NCBI RefSeq assembly: GCF_023701945.1
Contig: NZ_JABAEF010000001.1
Coordinates: 248,001-312,000, forward strand
Length of the DNA stretch: 64,000 bases
Direction: 5' to 3'
Source of the DNA: Rhizobium sp. CG5
Lineage (GTDB): Bacteria; Pseudomonadota; Alphaproteobacteria; Rhizobiales; Rhizobiaceae
Shown here: piece by piece, positions 1 through 9,170 of the stretch
How positions within the stretch are numbered: position 1 is the stretch's first letter
Layout of the letters: every line of letters begins with the position of its first letter
Notes under the pieces: generated by a model
Told to the model about the DNA's origin: nothing
Database searches by the model: none
The model's input: only the letters and a program-made list of their open reading frames with translations
Position numbers and translations under genes: made by a program

Positions 1-509
1 TGCAGCCGTCGGTCGCCGAAGTCGCCGATCACACCGGCATATCGAGAGCCACCGCTTATCGGTATTTCTCAAAGCCCGAGGATCTGTGGCGGGAAGCCGC
101 ACTTGATGCGATTGCCATCAGAATTGGCGAGGCTGGCCCTGATGCACCGGATCAAGCGGCCACGCCAGAGCAGCGGATCGAGACCTTGGCGGGTCAGGTG
201 TTTGACATGGTGGCAGGAAATGAAGCCATGTTCAGAACCTTCCTCGCCAGTTCGCTGACCGCGACCGGTGCTGCCAAGCGTGGTGGACGGCGCATCGGCT
301 GGCTGACGGCCGCACTCGAACCGCTCCGATCCCAGCTGACGCCAGCCGAGTTTCAGCGTCTCATCCAGGGCCTGTCCCTGACACTCGGCATTGAGGCGCT
401 GATCGTGTTTCGCGACATTTGCGAATTGACGACGGAAGAAGCCCGCTCGGCGACCATCTGGTCGGCGCTGGCAATTCTGCGCGGTGCCCTGGCAGATGGG
501 AAATCGTAA
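1..509 (+). CDS. TetR/AcrR family transcriptional regulator, 5' end cut by window
   Basis: The frame is open from base 3 to a TAA at 507-509, so the N-terminus lies outside the window. The visible start reads as a TetR helix-turn-helix (VAEVADHTGISRATAYRYF), the DNA-recognition helix of this family, followed by about 140 residues of helical ligand-binding domain. TetR proteins usually repress a neighbouring gene until a small ligand binds; the regulated gene is not visible. The C-terminal domain is too divergent to suggest a ligand. The HTH assignment is clear; the regulatory target is unknown. Confidence 0.85.
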   Translation, partial: QPSVAEVADHTGISRATAYRYFSKPEDLWREAALDAIAIRIGEAGPDAPDQAATPEQRIETLAGQVFDMVAGNEAMFRTFLASSLTATGAAKRGGRRIGWLTAALEPLRSQLTPAEFQRLIQGLSLTLGIEALIVFRDICELTTEEARSATIWSALAILRGALADGKS

Positions 510-644
510 CCTCAAGCCGTGACGTATCCGGCATCGGGCATTTTTATGCGGATCGTTGTTAGGGGTCGATAGGTCAGTAATATTGACATATTGAGCCCTC
601 CGTGGTCATCTCGGTCGTACAAAAAACATCCGAGGAAACGCCCC

Positions 645-1871
645 ATGCTGAATTGGGATCATATCTTTGCGACGCGCTCGACCCGCATGCGCGCCTCCGA
701 AATCCGTGAACTGCTGAAGCTGCTCGATCAGCCGGATATCATTTCCTTTGCCGGCGGCATTCCCGATCCGAAACTGTTTCCGGATGGAGAATTCAAGGCG
801 GCCTATGCCGATATCTTTGCCGGCGAGCAGGTGGGCGCAGCGCTGCAATATTCGGTCAGCGAGGGCTACAAGCCGCTGCGCGAATGGCTGCGCGGCGAAA
901 TGCAGAAGCTCGGCATTGCCTGTTCGGTCGACAATATCTTCATCACATCGGGGTCGCAGCAGGCGCTCGATTATCTCGGCAAGCTGTTCCTGTCGCCGAA
1001 GGATACGGCGCTGGTCAACTGGCCGACCTATCTCGGTGCGCTGCAGGCCTTCAATGCCTATGAACCGAATTACGACCAGCTGACGCTCACGGGCAACCGC
1101 ACGCCGGACAGTTATCGCGCCACCGCGCAAAATCTCGGCGGCGAAGTAAAGTTTGCCTATGCGTCGGCCGATTTTTCCAACCCGACCGGCGAGAGCGTCG
1201 ATCTGGCCGGCCGCAATCGCTTGCTGGATCTCGGCGACGAACTCGACATCGCCGTCATCGAGGATGCGGCCTATCAGTCGCTGCGCTATGACGGCGACGC
1301 GATCCCGCCGATCCTGGCGCTGGAGATTGCCCGCAAAGGCTCGATCGAGGACACCCGGACGATCTATTGCGGCAGCTTTTCGAAGACGCTGGCGCCGGGG
1401 CTGCGGGTCGGCTTCGTGGTCGCCAATATGACGGTGATCCGCAAGCTGGTGCTGATGAAGCAGGCCGCCGACCTGCATTCCTCGACCATCAACCAGATCG
1501 CCATCGCTTATGTGGCGGAACGCCATTTCGAGGCGCAGGTGGCCAAGATCAGGGCGGCCTATAGCGCCAGGCGGGATGCCATGCTTTCGGCGCTGGATCG
1601 CTACATGCCGGCCGGCACGGTCTGGACGAAGCCGGAGGGCGGCATGTTCATCTGGGTGACGTTGCCGGAGGGCATGGACGGTGCCGAGCTGCTGGAGTGC
1701 TCGATTCGGACGGAAAAGGTCGCTTTCGTGCCGGGGCAGGCCTTCTTCGCCGACCGGTCCGGGGCCAATACGCTGCGGCTGTCTTTCTCCTGCGCCAATG
1801 AGGACATGATCGAAGAGGGCATCAAGCGTCTCGGGCGGTTGATCGGCGGTGCGATTTCAGAAGCCGCCTGA
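645..1871 (+). CDS. PLP-dependent aminotransferase, class I/II (2-aminoadipate transaminase-like)
   Basis: This 408-residue fold-type I enzyme should transfer amino groups between an amino acid and a 2-oxoacid in the cytoplasm. The PLP-lysine lies in YCGSFSKTLAPGLRVGFV, and the upstream ADFSNPTGES and VIEDAAYQSLRYDG segments match the cofactor-binding Asn and Asp/Tyr regions. It resembles the LysN/2-aminoadipate group of MocR-related aminotransferases but lacks the GntR domain. An in-frame ATG at 591 exists, but the one at 645 (MLNWDHIF) has GAGGA nine bases upstream and the usual N-terminus, so it was chosen. The exact substrate cannot be read from sequence. Confidence 0.85.
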   Translation: MLNWDHIFATRSTRMRASEIRELLKLLDQPDIISFAGGIPDPKLFPDGEFKAAYADIFAGEQVGAALQYSVSEGYKPLREWLRGEMQKLGIACSVDNIFITSGSQQALDYLGKLFLSPKDTALVNWPTYLGALQAFNAYEPNYDQLTLTGNRTPDSYRATAQNLGGEVKFAYASADFSNPTGESVDLAGRNRLLDLGDELDIAVIEDAAYQSLRYDGDAIPPILALEIARKGSIEDTRTIYCGSFSKTLAPGLRVGFVVANMTVIRKLVLMKQAADLHSSTINQIAIAYVAERHFEAQVAKIRAAYSARRDAMLSALDRYMPAGTVWTKPEGGMFIWVTLPEGMDGAELLECSIRTEKVAFVPGQAFFADRSGANTLRLSFSCANEDMIEEGIKRLGRLIGGAISEAA

Positions 1872-1900
1872 CCTAGGCCGGGCGCGGCATCGGCTTTGCA

Positions 1901-2764
1901 TCACCGCGCAAAGCGTTTGGCGCCCGCCACACATCCGACCACGCACAGCGTGACGATCAGCAGGGACGGGCTGACCGGCTCGTGCAGCAGCGAGGCGGCG
2001 AGCGCCAGGCCGAAGAAGGGCTGCAGCAATTGCAGCTGTCCGACGGCGGCGATGCCGCCTTGCGCCAGGCCGCGATACCAGAAGATGAAGCCGATCAGCA
2101 TGCTGAACAACGAGACATAGGCCAGGCCCGCCCAGGCGGGGCTGCCAATGGCGGCAAACGACGGCGGCAGTGTCGCGAGGCTGAGGGCCAGCATCATCGG
2201 CAGCGACAGGACCAGCGCCCAGCAAATCACCTGCCAGCCGCCGAGTGCGCGCGACAGTTTTGCGCCTTCGGCATAACCGAGACCGCAGACCACGATGGCG
2301 GCCAGCATCAAGAGGTCGCCGGCCGGCGAGGCGGCAAGACCTTGCGACACGGCAAAGCCTGCCACCAGCGCGCTGCCGAGGCAGGAGAAGACCCAGAACA
2401 CCGGCTTTGGGTTTTCGCCGCCGCGCAAAACGCCGAAGACCGCCGTTGCCAGGGGCAGCAGCCCGACGAACACGATGGAATGGGCCGAGGTGACGTGTTG
2501 CAGCGCCAGCGCCGTCAGCAGGGGAAAGCCGACGACCACGCCGAGCGCCACGACAACCAGCGAGGCGAAGTCGCGCGCCGTCGGGCGCTTCTGGCGGAAC
2601 GCCGTAAGCAGGCCAAGCGCCAGCAGGCCGGCGATCACGGCGCGGGCGCCGGTGAGAAAGACCGGATCGAAGTCCATCACCGCCACCCTGGTGGCCGGCA
2701 GCGAGCCGCTGAAGATCAGCACCCCCAGAAATCCGTTGAGCCAGCCGTTCGTCACCTTGTTCAT
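1901..2764 (-). CDS. EamA/DMT family transporter
   Basis: A 287-residue inner-membrane protein with about ten hydrophobic segments arranged as two EamA repeats, typical of drug/metabolite exporters of amino acids or related metabolites. The start at 2764 has GGAG seven bases upstream; an in-frame ATG at 2776 is possible. It is divergent from a MocR-type regulator (2873-4300), an arrangement in which the regulator commonly controls the transporter. The substrate is unknown, although a PLP-binding regulator points to an amino acid or vitamin B6 compound (inference). Confidence 0.85.
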   Translation of the reverse strand: MNKVTNGWLNGFLGVLIFSGSLPATRVAVMDFDPVFLTGARAVIAGLLALGLLTAFRQKRPTARDFASLVVVALGVVVGFPLLTALALQHVTSAHSIVFVGLLPLATAVFGVLRGGENPKPVFWVFSCLGSALVAGFAVSQGLAASPAGDLLMLAAIVVCGLGYAEGAKLSRALGGWQVICWALVLSLPMMLALSLATLPPSFAAIGSPAWAGLAYVSLFSMLIGFIFWYRGLAQGGIAAVGQLQLLQPFFGLALAASLLHEPVSPSLLIVTLCVVGCVAGAKRFAR

Positions 2765-2822
2765 TGCAGTCTCCATTTCTTGGCCAATGGATATCGACCG
2801 GATGATGGTGGCATTTCCAGAG

Positions 2823-2850
2823 ACAGTGCGGTACAATTTCGACAAACTGT
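2823..2850. promoter_or_regulatory. Possible operator between the EamA exporter and the MocR regulator
   Basis: The 108-bp divergent intergenic region holds a short inverted repeat, ACAGT at 2823-2827 and ACTGT at 2846-2850, about 22 bp upstream of the MocR-type start. MocR proteins usually bind in the spacer between themselves and the divergently transcribed target. The arms are only 5 bp, so this is a weak candidate. Confidence 0.25.
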
Positions 2851-2872
2851 TATGGGTCCTGGATGGGTACGG

Positions 2873-4300
2873 ATGGATCAAAACGTGCAGAGCAACACGC
2901 AGAGTGACACGCGGATCGCCACCGTGATGCAGGCCATCCGGCAGATGATCGGCGCGCGCAGCCTGACGCCGGGCGCCAAGCTGCCGTCGATCCGCGCCTT
3001 TTCTGCGACCCTGCGGGTGTCGAAATCGACCGTGGTCGAAGCCTATGAGCGGCTGGTGGCGGAAGGTGTCATCCGGTCGCGGCCCGGCTCCGGCTATTTC
3101 GTCGTCGCGCCGCTGGCGCCGCTGTCGCTGGTTGAAGCCGGTCCGAACGTCGACCGTGCCGTCGATCCCCTGTGGATCTCGCGGCAATCGCTGGAGGCCG
3201 GCGAGACCATGCCGAAACCCGGTTGCGGCTGGTTGCCGGCCGCCTGGATGCCGCAGGAGGCCATCCGCCGCGGGCTGCGCACGCTGTCGCGCGGCGAAGA
3301 TGCCGTCTTGACCGATTACGGGACGCCGCTTGGCCTGCTTGCCCTGCGCCAGATGCTGGCCCGCCGCATGGCCGGCCACGGTATCGAGGCCTCGCCGTCG
3401 CAGATTATCTTAACTGAATCCGGCACCCAGGCGATCGACCTGATCTGCCGGTTCCTGATCGAGCCCGGCGATACGGTGCTGGTCGACGATCCCTGCTATT
3501 TCAATTTCCATGCGCTGTTGCGGGCCCATCGGGCCAAGGTCGTCAGCGTGCCCTATACGCCGACGGGTCCGGATATCGAGCTTTTCGCGCAGGTGCTGGC
3601 CGAGCACCGGCCGCGGCTCTACATCACCAATTCGGGGCTGCACAATCCGACCGGCGCTGTTCTGTCGCCGGTCACCGCCCATCGCGTGCTGCGGCTCGCC
3701 GAACACTTCGAGCTGACCATCGTCGAGGACGATATCTTCGCCGATTTCGAGGTCACGCCGGCGCCGCGGCTGGCGGCCTTCGACGGATTGGACCGGGTCA
3801 TCCAGATAGGCAGTTTTTCCAAAACCCTGTCGGCCTCGGTGCGCTGCGGCTATATCGCGGCGCGACCGGCCTGGATCGAGGGGCTGATCGACCTGAAGAT
3901 CGCCACCAGCTTCGGCGGCACCAATTTGTCGGCCGGGCTGGTGCTGGCGCTTCTGACCGACGGCAGCTATCGCAAGCACGTGGAGTCTTTGCGGCAAAGG
4001 CTGGCGAAGGCGATGGCGGAGGCATCGAGCCGGCTGAAAGCGATCGGCATCGCGCCCTGGATCGAGCCGCCGGCCGGCATGTTTCTGTGGTGCAGACTGC
4101 CCGACGGGGTCGATGCCGCCGATGTGGCACGCCATGCGCTGAACGATGGCATCGTGCTGGCGCCCGGCAACGTGTTCAGCCTGTCGCAGACGGCCGGCAG
4201 CTTCATGCGCTTCAATGTCGCGCAGATGGCCGATCCGCGCGTGCTGACCGTGACGGACACCGCGATCCGGGCGGCTAAGCCGCCCGCCGCCGCCCGCTGA
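2873..4300 (+). CDS. MocR-type transcriptional regulator (GntR HTH fused to aminotransferase domain)
   Basis: A 475-residue protein with an N-terminal GntR winged helix-turn-helix (about residues 10-80, with LPSIRAFSATLRVSKSTVVEAY) joined to a class I aminotransferase-like domain. The PLP-lysine is in QIGSFSKTLSASVRCGY, with NPTGAVLSP and VEDDIFADF around the cofactor. MocR proteins use PLP or an aldimine as a signal to control neighbouring metabolic or transport genes. The frame is open far upstream, but the ATG at 2873 begins the HTH module and sits just beyond the divergent exporter promoter. It probably regulates that exporter (inference from gene order). Confidence 0.88.
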   Translation: MDQNVQSNTQSDTRIATVMQAIRQMIGARSLTPGAKLPSIRAFSATLRVSKSTVVEAYERLVAEGVIRSRPGSGYFVVAPLAPLSLVEAGPNVDRAVDPLWISRQSLEAGETMPKPGCGWLPAAWMPQEAIRRGLRTLSRGEDAVLTDYGTPLGLLALRQMLARRMAGHGIEASPSQIILTESGTQAIDLICRFLIEPGDTVLVDDPCYFNFHALLRAHRAKVVSVPYTPTGPDIELFAQVLAEHRPRLYITNSGLHNPTGAVLSPVTAHRVLRLAEHFELTIVEDDIFADFEVTPAPRLAAFDGLDRVIQIGSFSKTLSASVRCGYIAARPAWIEGLIDLKIATSFGGTNLSAGLVLALLTDGSYRKHVESLRQRLAKAMAEASSRLKAIGIAPWIEPPAGMFLWCRLPDGVDAADVARHALNDGIVLAPGNVFSLSQTAGSFMRFNVAQMADPRVLTVTDTAIRAAKPPAAAR

Positions 4301-4310
4301 GCGGTGGCGT

Positions 4311-6212
4311 TCAGTCAGCGGCCAGCACGATGACCATGTCGCGGTCGGTATAGGTCAGCATTTCGGAGCGTAACGGATTGACCGTGACGCCGCCGAGGTT
4401 GCGGGTGTCGGGATCGTCGTCGCGCTGGCGGCGATAGCCGATCGCCACTTCGCCGCGCCGCAGCGCCGCCAGGGCCACGGTGAAGAAATTCACCGGTCGG
4501 TCGGTCGCCACATAGTCGGCCATCGGCCGCATGTAGATTTCCGAGCCCTCTTCGCTCAGCAATTCGTCGAAGATCGCCGCCATATATTCGTTTTCGGAGG
4601 CCTGGGCGAGCATCAGGCTGACCAGCTTGTTGCTGACGACGAAATCGTCGGCGCGGGTCACTTCGGCAAGCTCGCGGTTGCGCACGTCGATCATTTCGCT
4701 GACGACGCTGATATGCCGGCCGGCCCGCTCGGCGATCTTGCGCAATTGCAAAAGCGTGATCAGCGTGCGTGTATCGGCCGATTGCGCCGGCATGTCGTCG
4801 CTATAGCCGAGAACCAGAACATGATCGAAATCAGGGATGTCGAGCGCTTCGAGCGCCAGGCGGCTGCTGGTGTCGATGACCCTGTGGGCCACCGTCATGG
4901 TGTCGCTGGCGATCGTCAGCGCCTCGATGTCGGCCTGAAACTGCGGCGTTGAGGCCGCAATCGTCAGCGACGAGCCGGGCGCCACATAGCGGGCGAGCTC
5001 GGTGGCGATGATCGGTCCGCGGCGGTTCCAGCCAAGGATCAGCGTCCGCTCGGCCACCGGTGCCTTGTCGACGGGGGGCAGGATGGCGTCCTTGGCCAGG
5101 TGGATGTCGCCGTCCCAGGGGCGGATCGAGGCGTCGTCCTCGGCAATGATGATGGCCCGTTCGCCGGACTTGAACACGCGGTTGGGCGCCGGATTGAGCT
5201 TTACCTGACCGTTGGCATCGCAGAGGCCGATCAGGGTGCAATTCTCGTAGGTCATGACGGCGGCGCCGAAGGATTTGCCGACCAGATCGGGCTGGTCCAG
5301 CGTGTAGATTTCGCAGCCGTCGAAATCGAGCAGTTCCGAATAGACGGCGCTCAGGCCCGACTGGCGGCTGGTATGCACGACGATGCGTGAAATCAGATCG
5401 TCGGCCAGCACCATCTGCATTTCCCGGCCACCGACGATCTTCGCCACATCGGCATTCTGCCCGTCGCGGATTTCGGCAGCGATCATGTAGGGCTTGCTGC
5501 GCCGGTTGGGATCGTTGACCAGCGCCAGCACGGATTTGATCACCTGCGAATCCGTATCCTCGCCGTCGGGCGACAGCACGATGATCGAGCGCGACGTCTG
5601 GGGATTGACGATGTTGAGGTCGTAAAGGTCGGTCGGATCGCCGCTGCGGCAGATGATCTTGGTGTTCTTCAGATCCTCGACCTTTGTGGCGATCTCGTCT
5701 TCCATCTCGACCTTGTCGCGATTGGCCATGATGACGATGCGCGGCCGGCGGCGGCTCTGGTTGGCAATCACCAGTTCGGAAATCACGTCGAAGATCGACG
5801 GCGACCAGTTGAGGATGATCGTATGATCGCTTTCAAGGATGCGCGAGCGGCCCTTGCGCAATTCGTCCAGCTTGTTTTCGAGGCCGGAGCTGATGACGCC
5901 GATCAGGGCCGAGAAGACGAAAATGCCGGCGATGGTCACGAACAGGGAGACGCCACGGAAACTCCAGCCCTGGTCGCCGCCCATGGTGCCGGCATCCATG
6001 GTTCGCATCAGCGATTCCCAGGCTCCTTCGATGAAGCCGACAGGTTCGCCATCGGGCGGAGCAATGCCGGTCAGCGACAGGAAAAGCCCGGCCAGCAGGA
6101 TCACCACGAGCGAGATCAGCGCCAGCCAGCCGATCAGCGCGATGGCACCGCCGGCCATGCTCTTATCGAATTCATAACGCAGACGCGCGCGCCAATCGCT
6201 GCCAGTTTTCAT
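4311..6212 (-). CDS. CASTOR/POLLUX-related ion channel with TrkA-N-like domains
   Basis: A 633-residue membrane protein. Two hydrophobic segments near the N-terminus (about residues 22-48 and 88-110) flank a pore-like stretch containing DAGTMGGDQG. Cytoplasmic Rossmann-like RCK/TrkA-N domains follow, with IILNWSP near 135 and ILGWNRRGP near 385. This is the bacterial relative of the plant CASTOR/POLLUX (DMI1) nuclear cation channels. It probably gates ion flow in response to nucleotides or Ca. It ends 10 bp from the convergent MocR gene. The ion specificity is not known. Confidence 0.85.
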   Translation of the reverse strand: MKTGSDWRARLRYEFDKSMAGGAIALIGWLALISLVVILLAGLFLSLTGIAPPDGEPVGFIEGAWESLMRTMDAGTMGGDQGWSFRGVSLFVTIAGIFVFSALIGVISSGLENKLDELRKGRSRILESDHTIILNWSPSIFDVISELVIANQSRRRPRIVIMANRDKVEMEDEIATKVEDLKNTKIICRSGDPTDLYDLNIVNPQTSRSIIVLSPDGEDTDSQVIKSVLALVNDPNRRSKPYMIAAEIRDGQNADVAKIVGGREMQMVLADDLISRIVVHTSRQSGLSAVYSELLDFDGCEIYTLDQPDLVGKSFGAAVMTYENCTLIGLCDANGQVKLNPAPNRVFKSGERAIIIAEDDASIRPWDGDIHLAKDAILPPVDKAPVAERTLILGWNRRGPIIATELARYVAPGSSLTIAASTPQFQADIEALTIASDTMTVAHRVIDTSSRLALEALDIPDFDHVLVLGYSDDMPAQSADTRTLITLLQLRKIAERAGRHISVVSEMIDVRNRELAEVTRADDFVVSNKLVSLMLAQASENEYMAAIFDELLSEEGSEIYMRPMADYVATDRPVNFFTVALAALRRGEVAIGYRRQRDDDPDTRNLGGVTVNPLRSEMLTYTDRDMVIVLAAD

Positions 6213-6482
6213 GTCGGTTGTTCCGGTGTTGTCACGGTATGGTCGAAGCGTCTCGATTGCAGGAAAACCGCTTCGACATCAATCTCTTGGCCATGGTAGG
6301 CCAAGGGGCGAACCCATAAAAGTCACGAAAATGACATTTTTTACCGCGTCGCCATGATGCAGCGGGTGCGACCCGGTGAGGCGGGTGTGCGAGGTCGTCG
6401 CAAGGTCCAAGCTGTCACATGACTGTTAAAGCGGTGTGGTTATGGATCGGGCTTCAAGCTTTTGTCAAAAAAGGATTGCCCG

Positions 6483-7463
6483 ATGAAAAACCTGCTCTCG
6501 GCCTTTACCGCCGTCGTGACCCTCGGTCTTCTGGCCGTCAACGCCGATGCGGCCAATCTGGTGCTCTATACCAGCCAGCCGAACGAGGACGCCCAGGCGA
6601 CCGTCGACGGTTTCATGGCCGCCAATCCCGATATCAAGGTCGACTGGGTGCGTGACGGCACGCCGAAAATCATGGCTAAACTGATGGCCGAAATCGAAGC
6701 CGGCAATCCCGGCGCAGACCTGCTCTTGATCGCCGATACGGTGACGCTGGAGCGCATGAAGCAGGCCGGCCAACTGCTGGCCTACAAGTCGCCGGAAGCG
6801 GTCAACTACGATGCCAGCCTCTATGACGCCGACGGCGCCTATTATTCGACCAAGCTGATCACCACCGGCATCATGTACAATACCGCTGCCGGCATGAAGC
6901 CGACCAGCTGGAAGGATCTGGCCAAGCCCGAGGCCAAGGGCCTGGTGGCCATGCCGAGCCCGCTGACCTCGGGTGCCGCTCTCATCCACGCCCAGACGCT
7001 GGCTGGTGTCGACGGCCTCGGCTGGGACTATTACAAGCAGCTGCAGGCCAATGGCGCGACGGCAGCCGGCGGCAATGGAGCGATCCTGAAGTCGGTGGCA
7101 TCGGGCGAAAAGGCCTATGGCATGGTCGTCGACTATATGCCGATCCGAGAAAAGGCCAAGGGCGCACCGGTCGAGTTCGTCTTCCCGGAAGAGGGCGTTT
7201 CGGCTGTGACCGAGCCGGTCGCCATTCTGTCGACCACCAAGAATGCCGACGCTGCCAAGAAGTTCGTCGACTATGTGCTGTCCGAGAAAGGCCAGGAAGG
7301 CTTCCTGAAGCTCGGCTATATCCCGGCCCGCAACGGCATGCCGGTTCCCGAAGGCTTTCCGGCCCGCGACACGATCAAGCTTCTGCCGGTCAACGCCGCT
7401 GAAGCGCTCAAGGCCTCCGATGCCGACCTGAAGACCTTCTCCGGCATCTTCGGCACGAACTGA
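6483..7463 (+). CDS. ABC transporter periplasmic substrate-binding protein (FbpA/AfuA-like)
   Basis: A 326-residue periplasmic binding protein with a clear Sec signal peptide (residues 1-24, cleavage after NADA). It then reads NLVLYTSQPNEDAQATVDGF, the start typical of type 2 solute-binding proteins of the ferric-iron/thiamine/aminoethylphosphonate group. An in-frame ATG at 6462 is open, but the ATG at 6483 is preceded by AAAGGA and starts the signal peptide. It heads a three-gene importer operon with the fused permease and ATPase. Ferric iron is the likeliest ligand, but phosphonate or polyamine cannot be excluded. Confidence 0.85.
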   Translation: MKNLLSAFTAVVTLGLLAVNADAANLVLYTSQPNEDAQATVDGFMAANPDIKVDWVRDGTPKIMAKLMAEIEAGNPGADLLLIADTVTLERMKQAGQLLAYKSPEAVNYDASLYDADGAYYSTKLITTGIMYNTAAGMKPTSWKDLAKPEAKGLVAMPSPLTSGAALIHAQTLAGVDGLGWDYYKQLQANGATAAGGNGAILKSVASGEKAYGMVVDYMPIREKAKGAPVEFVFPEEGVSAVTEPVAILSTTKNADAAKKFVDYVLSEKGQEGFLKLGYIPARNGMPVPEGFPARDTIKLLPVNAAEALKASDADLKTFSGIFGTN

Positions 7464-7475
7464 TCGCAACGGTCC

Positions 7476-9170
7476 ATGCCCTTGCCCTTTACCAAAGCGA
7501 ACAGCCAGCCCCGCTGGCTGTTTCCGTTTGTTGCCACCGTCGTCTTTGCCTTTTGCGTCGTGCCGGTTCTGCGCCTGTTTCAGGCCGGGCTTACCGCGAT
7601 CTGGCGGGGCAGTGCCTGGACACTCCTCACCGATGCCAACGTCTGGACGGCGGCGCTCAACACCCTGTCGACCTCGTTCTTCGGCATGGTCATTTCCGTT
7701 GTGATCGGCGGCGTTTTTGCGCTGGCGCTGACGCTTGCCGATATCCGCGGCAAGGGCCTTTTGAGCTTCCTGTTCATGCTGCCGACGATGATCCCGCCGC
7801 AGGTGACGGCCCTTGCCTGGGTCGGCATGACCGGGCCGTCGAGCCCGCTTTTGAAGACGGTTGGGCTGGCACCGCCGCTCGGCAGTCCGCAGCCGCTTTA
7901 TTCGATCGCCGGTATTGCGCTGCTGCTCGGCGTGCAGCATGCACCGCTGGTGTTCCTGGCCCTGCGCGCCGGCCTGCTGGCCCTGCCGCGCGACGGCATC
8001 GAGGCGGCAAAGCTGTCCGGTGCTTCGCCGCGCCGCGTGCTGTTTGACATCATCCTGCCGCTGTCTTTGCCGGGGCTGATCGCCGGTGCGGCCATTGCCT
8101 TCGTGTCCGGCGTCGGCAATTTCGGCATTCCGGCGATCCTTGGCATCCCCGCCTCGATCTACACCCTGCCGACGCTGATCTACAGCCGTTTTGCCAGCTT
8201 CAGTGGCTCGACCTTCGGCGATATCGCCATGCTGTCCGGCATGATCGCGGTGATTGCGGTCGCCGGCATCGCCGTCCAGGAACAGGCGCTGAAGGGCCGG
8301 GACTACCGGGTGATCGGCCTATCGGGCAGTGCCGCGACCTTTCGGCTGGGTTTCATCCGCCCGATCGTGGAGGCTCTGCTATGGCTGGTGCTGGTGGCGA
8401 TCCTCGTGCTGCCGCTGCTGGCGCTGATCGCCGGATCGCTGGTGCCGGCCTATGGCGTGGTACTGTCTTTCAAAAGCATCTCGTTCCATGCCTATGAAGA
8501 GATCCTGTTTCGCCAGAGCGTGACGCGCACGGCCTTTTCCAACTCGCTGTTTCTGGCCAGCGTGACATCGCTCGGCCTGCTGGTGATCTCCGTGCTGACC
8601 GCCTATGCGCTCACCCGCGGGCGAGGACGTTTTACGACGATCGTCTCGGCGATGATCGAAATTCCTTACGCGCTGCCGGGCATCGTGATTTCGGTTGCCT
8701 TCATCCTGGTGTTTGCCGCGCCGATCCCGCTGCTTGGGGTAACGATCTACGGGACGATCTGGATCATCCTGGCGGCCTATGTCTCGAGCTTCTTTGCGGT
8801 CGGTCTGAAACCTGTCATCAGCGCCTTTCGCCAGCTCGATCCGGCGCTCGAAGAGGCGGCAAGGCTGTCCGGCGCCGGGTTCTATCGCCGGCTGGTCGAC
8901 ATCATCGTGCCGCTGATCGCACCCGCTGCGGGCGCCTCGGTCATCCTGGTCTTCCTGATCGCCTGCAACGAGCTGACCGTGTCGGCGCTGTTGTGGTCGG
9001 CCGGCACCCAGACGCTGGGCGTGGCGATCTACAATCTCGACGACAGCGGATCCTACGATCTGGCCGCCGCCCTGTCGGTGCTGGTGGTCGGCATGGTGAC
9101 GGTGTTGATGCTGCTCTTGGAACTGATGGCAGCGACGCTGCCGAAAGGAGTCGTGCCTTGGCGCAACTGA
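7476..9170 (+). CDS. ABC transporter permease, two-domain (FbpB/AfuB-like)
   Basis: A 564-residue inner-membrane protein with about twelve transmembrane helices, formed by two copies of the binding-protein-dependent permease domain. Each half carries an EAA-type coupling loop: GIEAAKLSGASPRRVLFDIILPLSLPG in the first and EEAARLSGAGFYRRLVDIIVPL in the second. A single polypeptide with both permease domains is characteristic of iron(III) importers of the Fbp/Afu type. It follows the binding protein by 12 bp and overlaps the ATPase start, so the three genes are one operon. Confidence 0.9.
   Translation: MPLPFTKANSQPRWLFPFVATVVFAFCVVPVLRLFQAGLTAIWRGSAWTLLTDANVWTAALNTLSTSFFGMVISVVIGGVFALALTLADIRGKGLLSFLFMLPTMIPPQVTALAWVGMTGPSSPLLKTVGLAPPLGSPQPLYSIAGIALLLGVQHAPLVFLALRAGLLALPRDGIEAAKLSGASPRRVLFDIILPLSLPGLIAGAAIAFVSGVGNFGIPAILGIPASIYTLPTLIYSRFASFSGSTFGDIAMLSGMIAVIAVAGIAVQEQALKGRDYRVIGLSGSAATFRLGFIRPIVEALLWLVLVAILVLPLLALIAGSLVPAYGVVLSFKSISFHAYEEILFRQSVTRTAFSNSLFLASVTSLGLLVISVLTAYALTRGRGRFTTIVSAMIEIPYALPGIVISVAFILVFAAPIPLLGVTIYGTIWIILAAYVSSFFAVGLKPVISAFRQLDPALEEAARLSGAGFYRRLVDIIVPLIAPAAGASVILVFLIACNELTVSALLWSAGTQTLGVAIYNLDDSGSYDLAAALSVLVVGMVTVLMLLLELMAATLPKGVVPWRN

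Noticed and set aside
606..1526. Long minus-strand frame opposite the aminotransferase
   Set aside because: It is a high-GC shadow of the real gene, with no ribosome site or recognisable domain.
1982..2872. N-terminal extension of the MocR frame
   Set aside because: It is antisense to the EamA exporter; the HTH starts at 2873.
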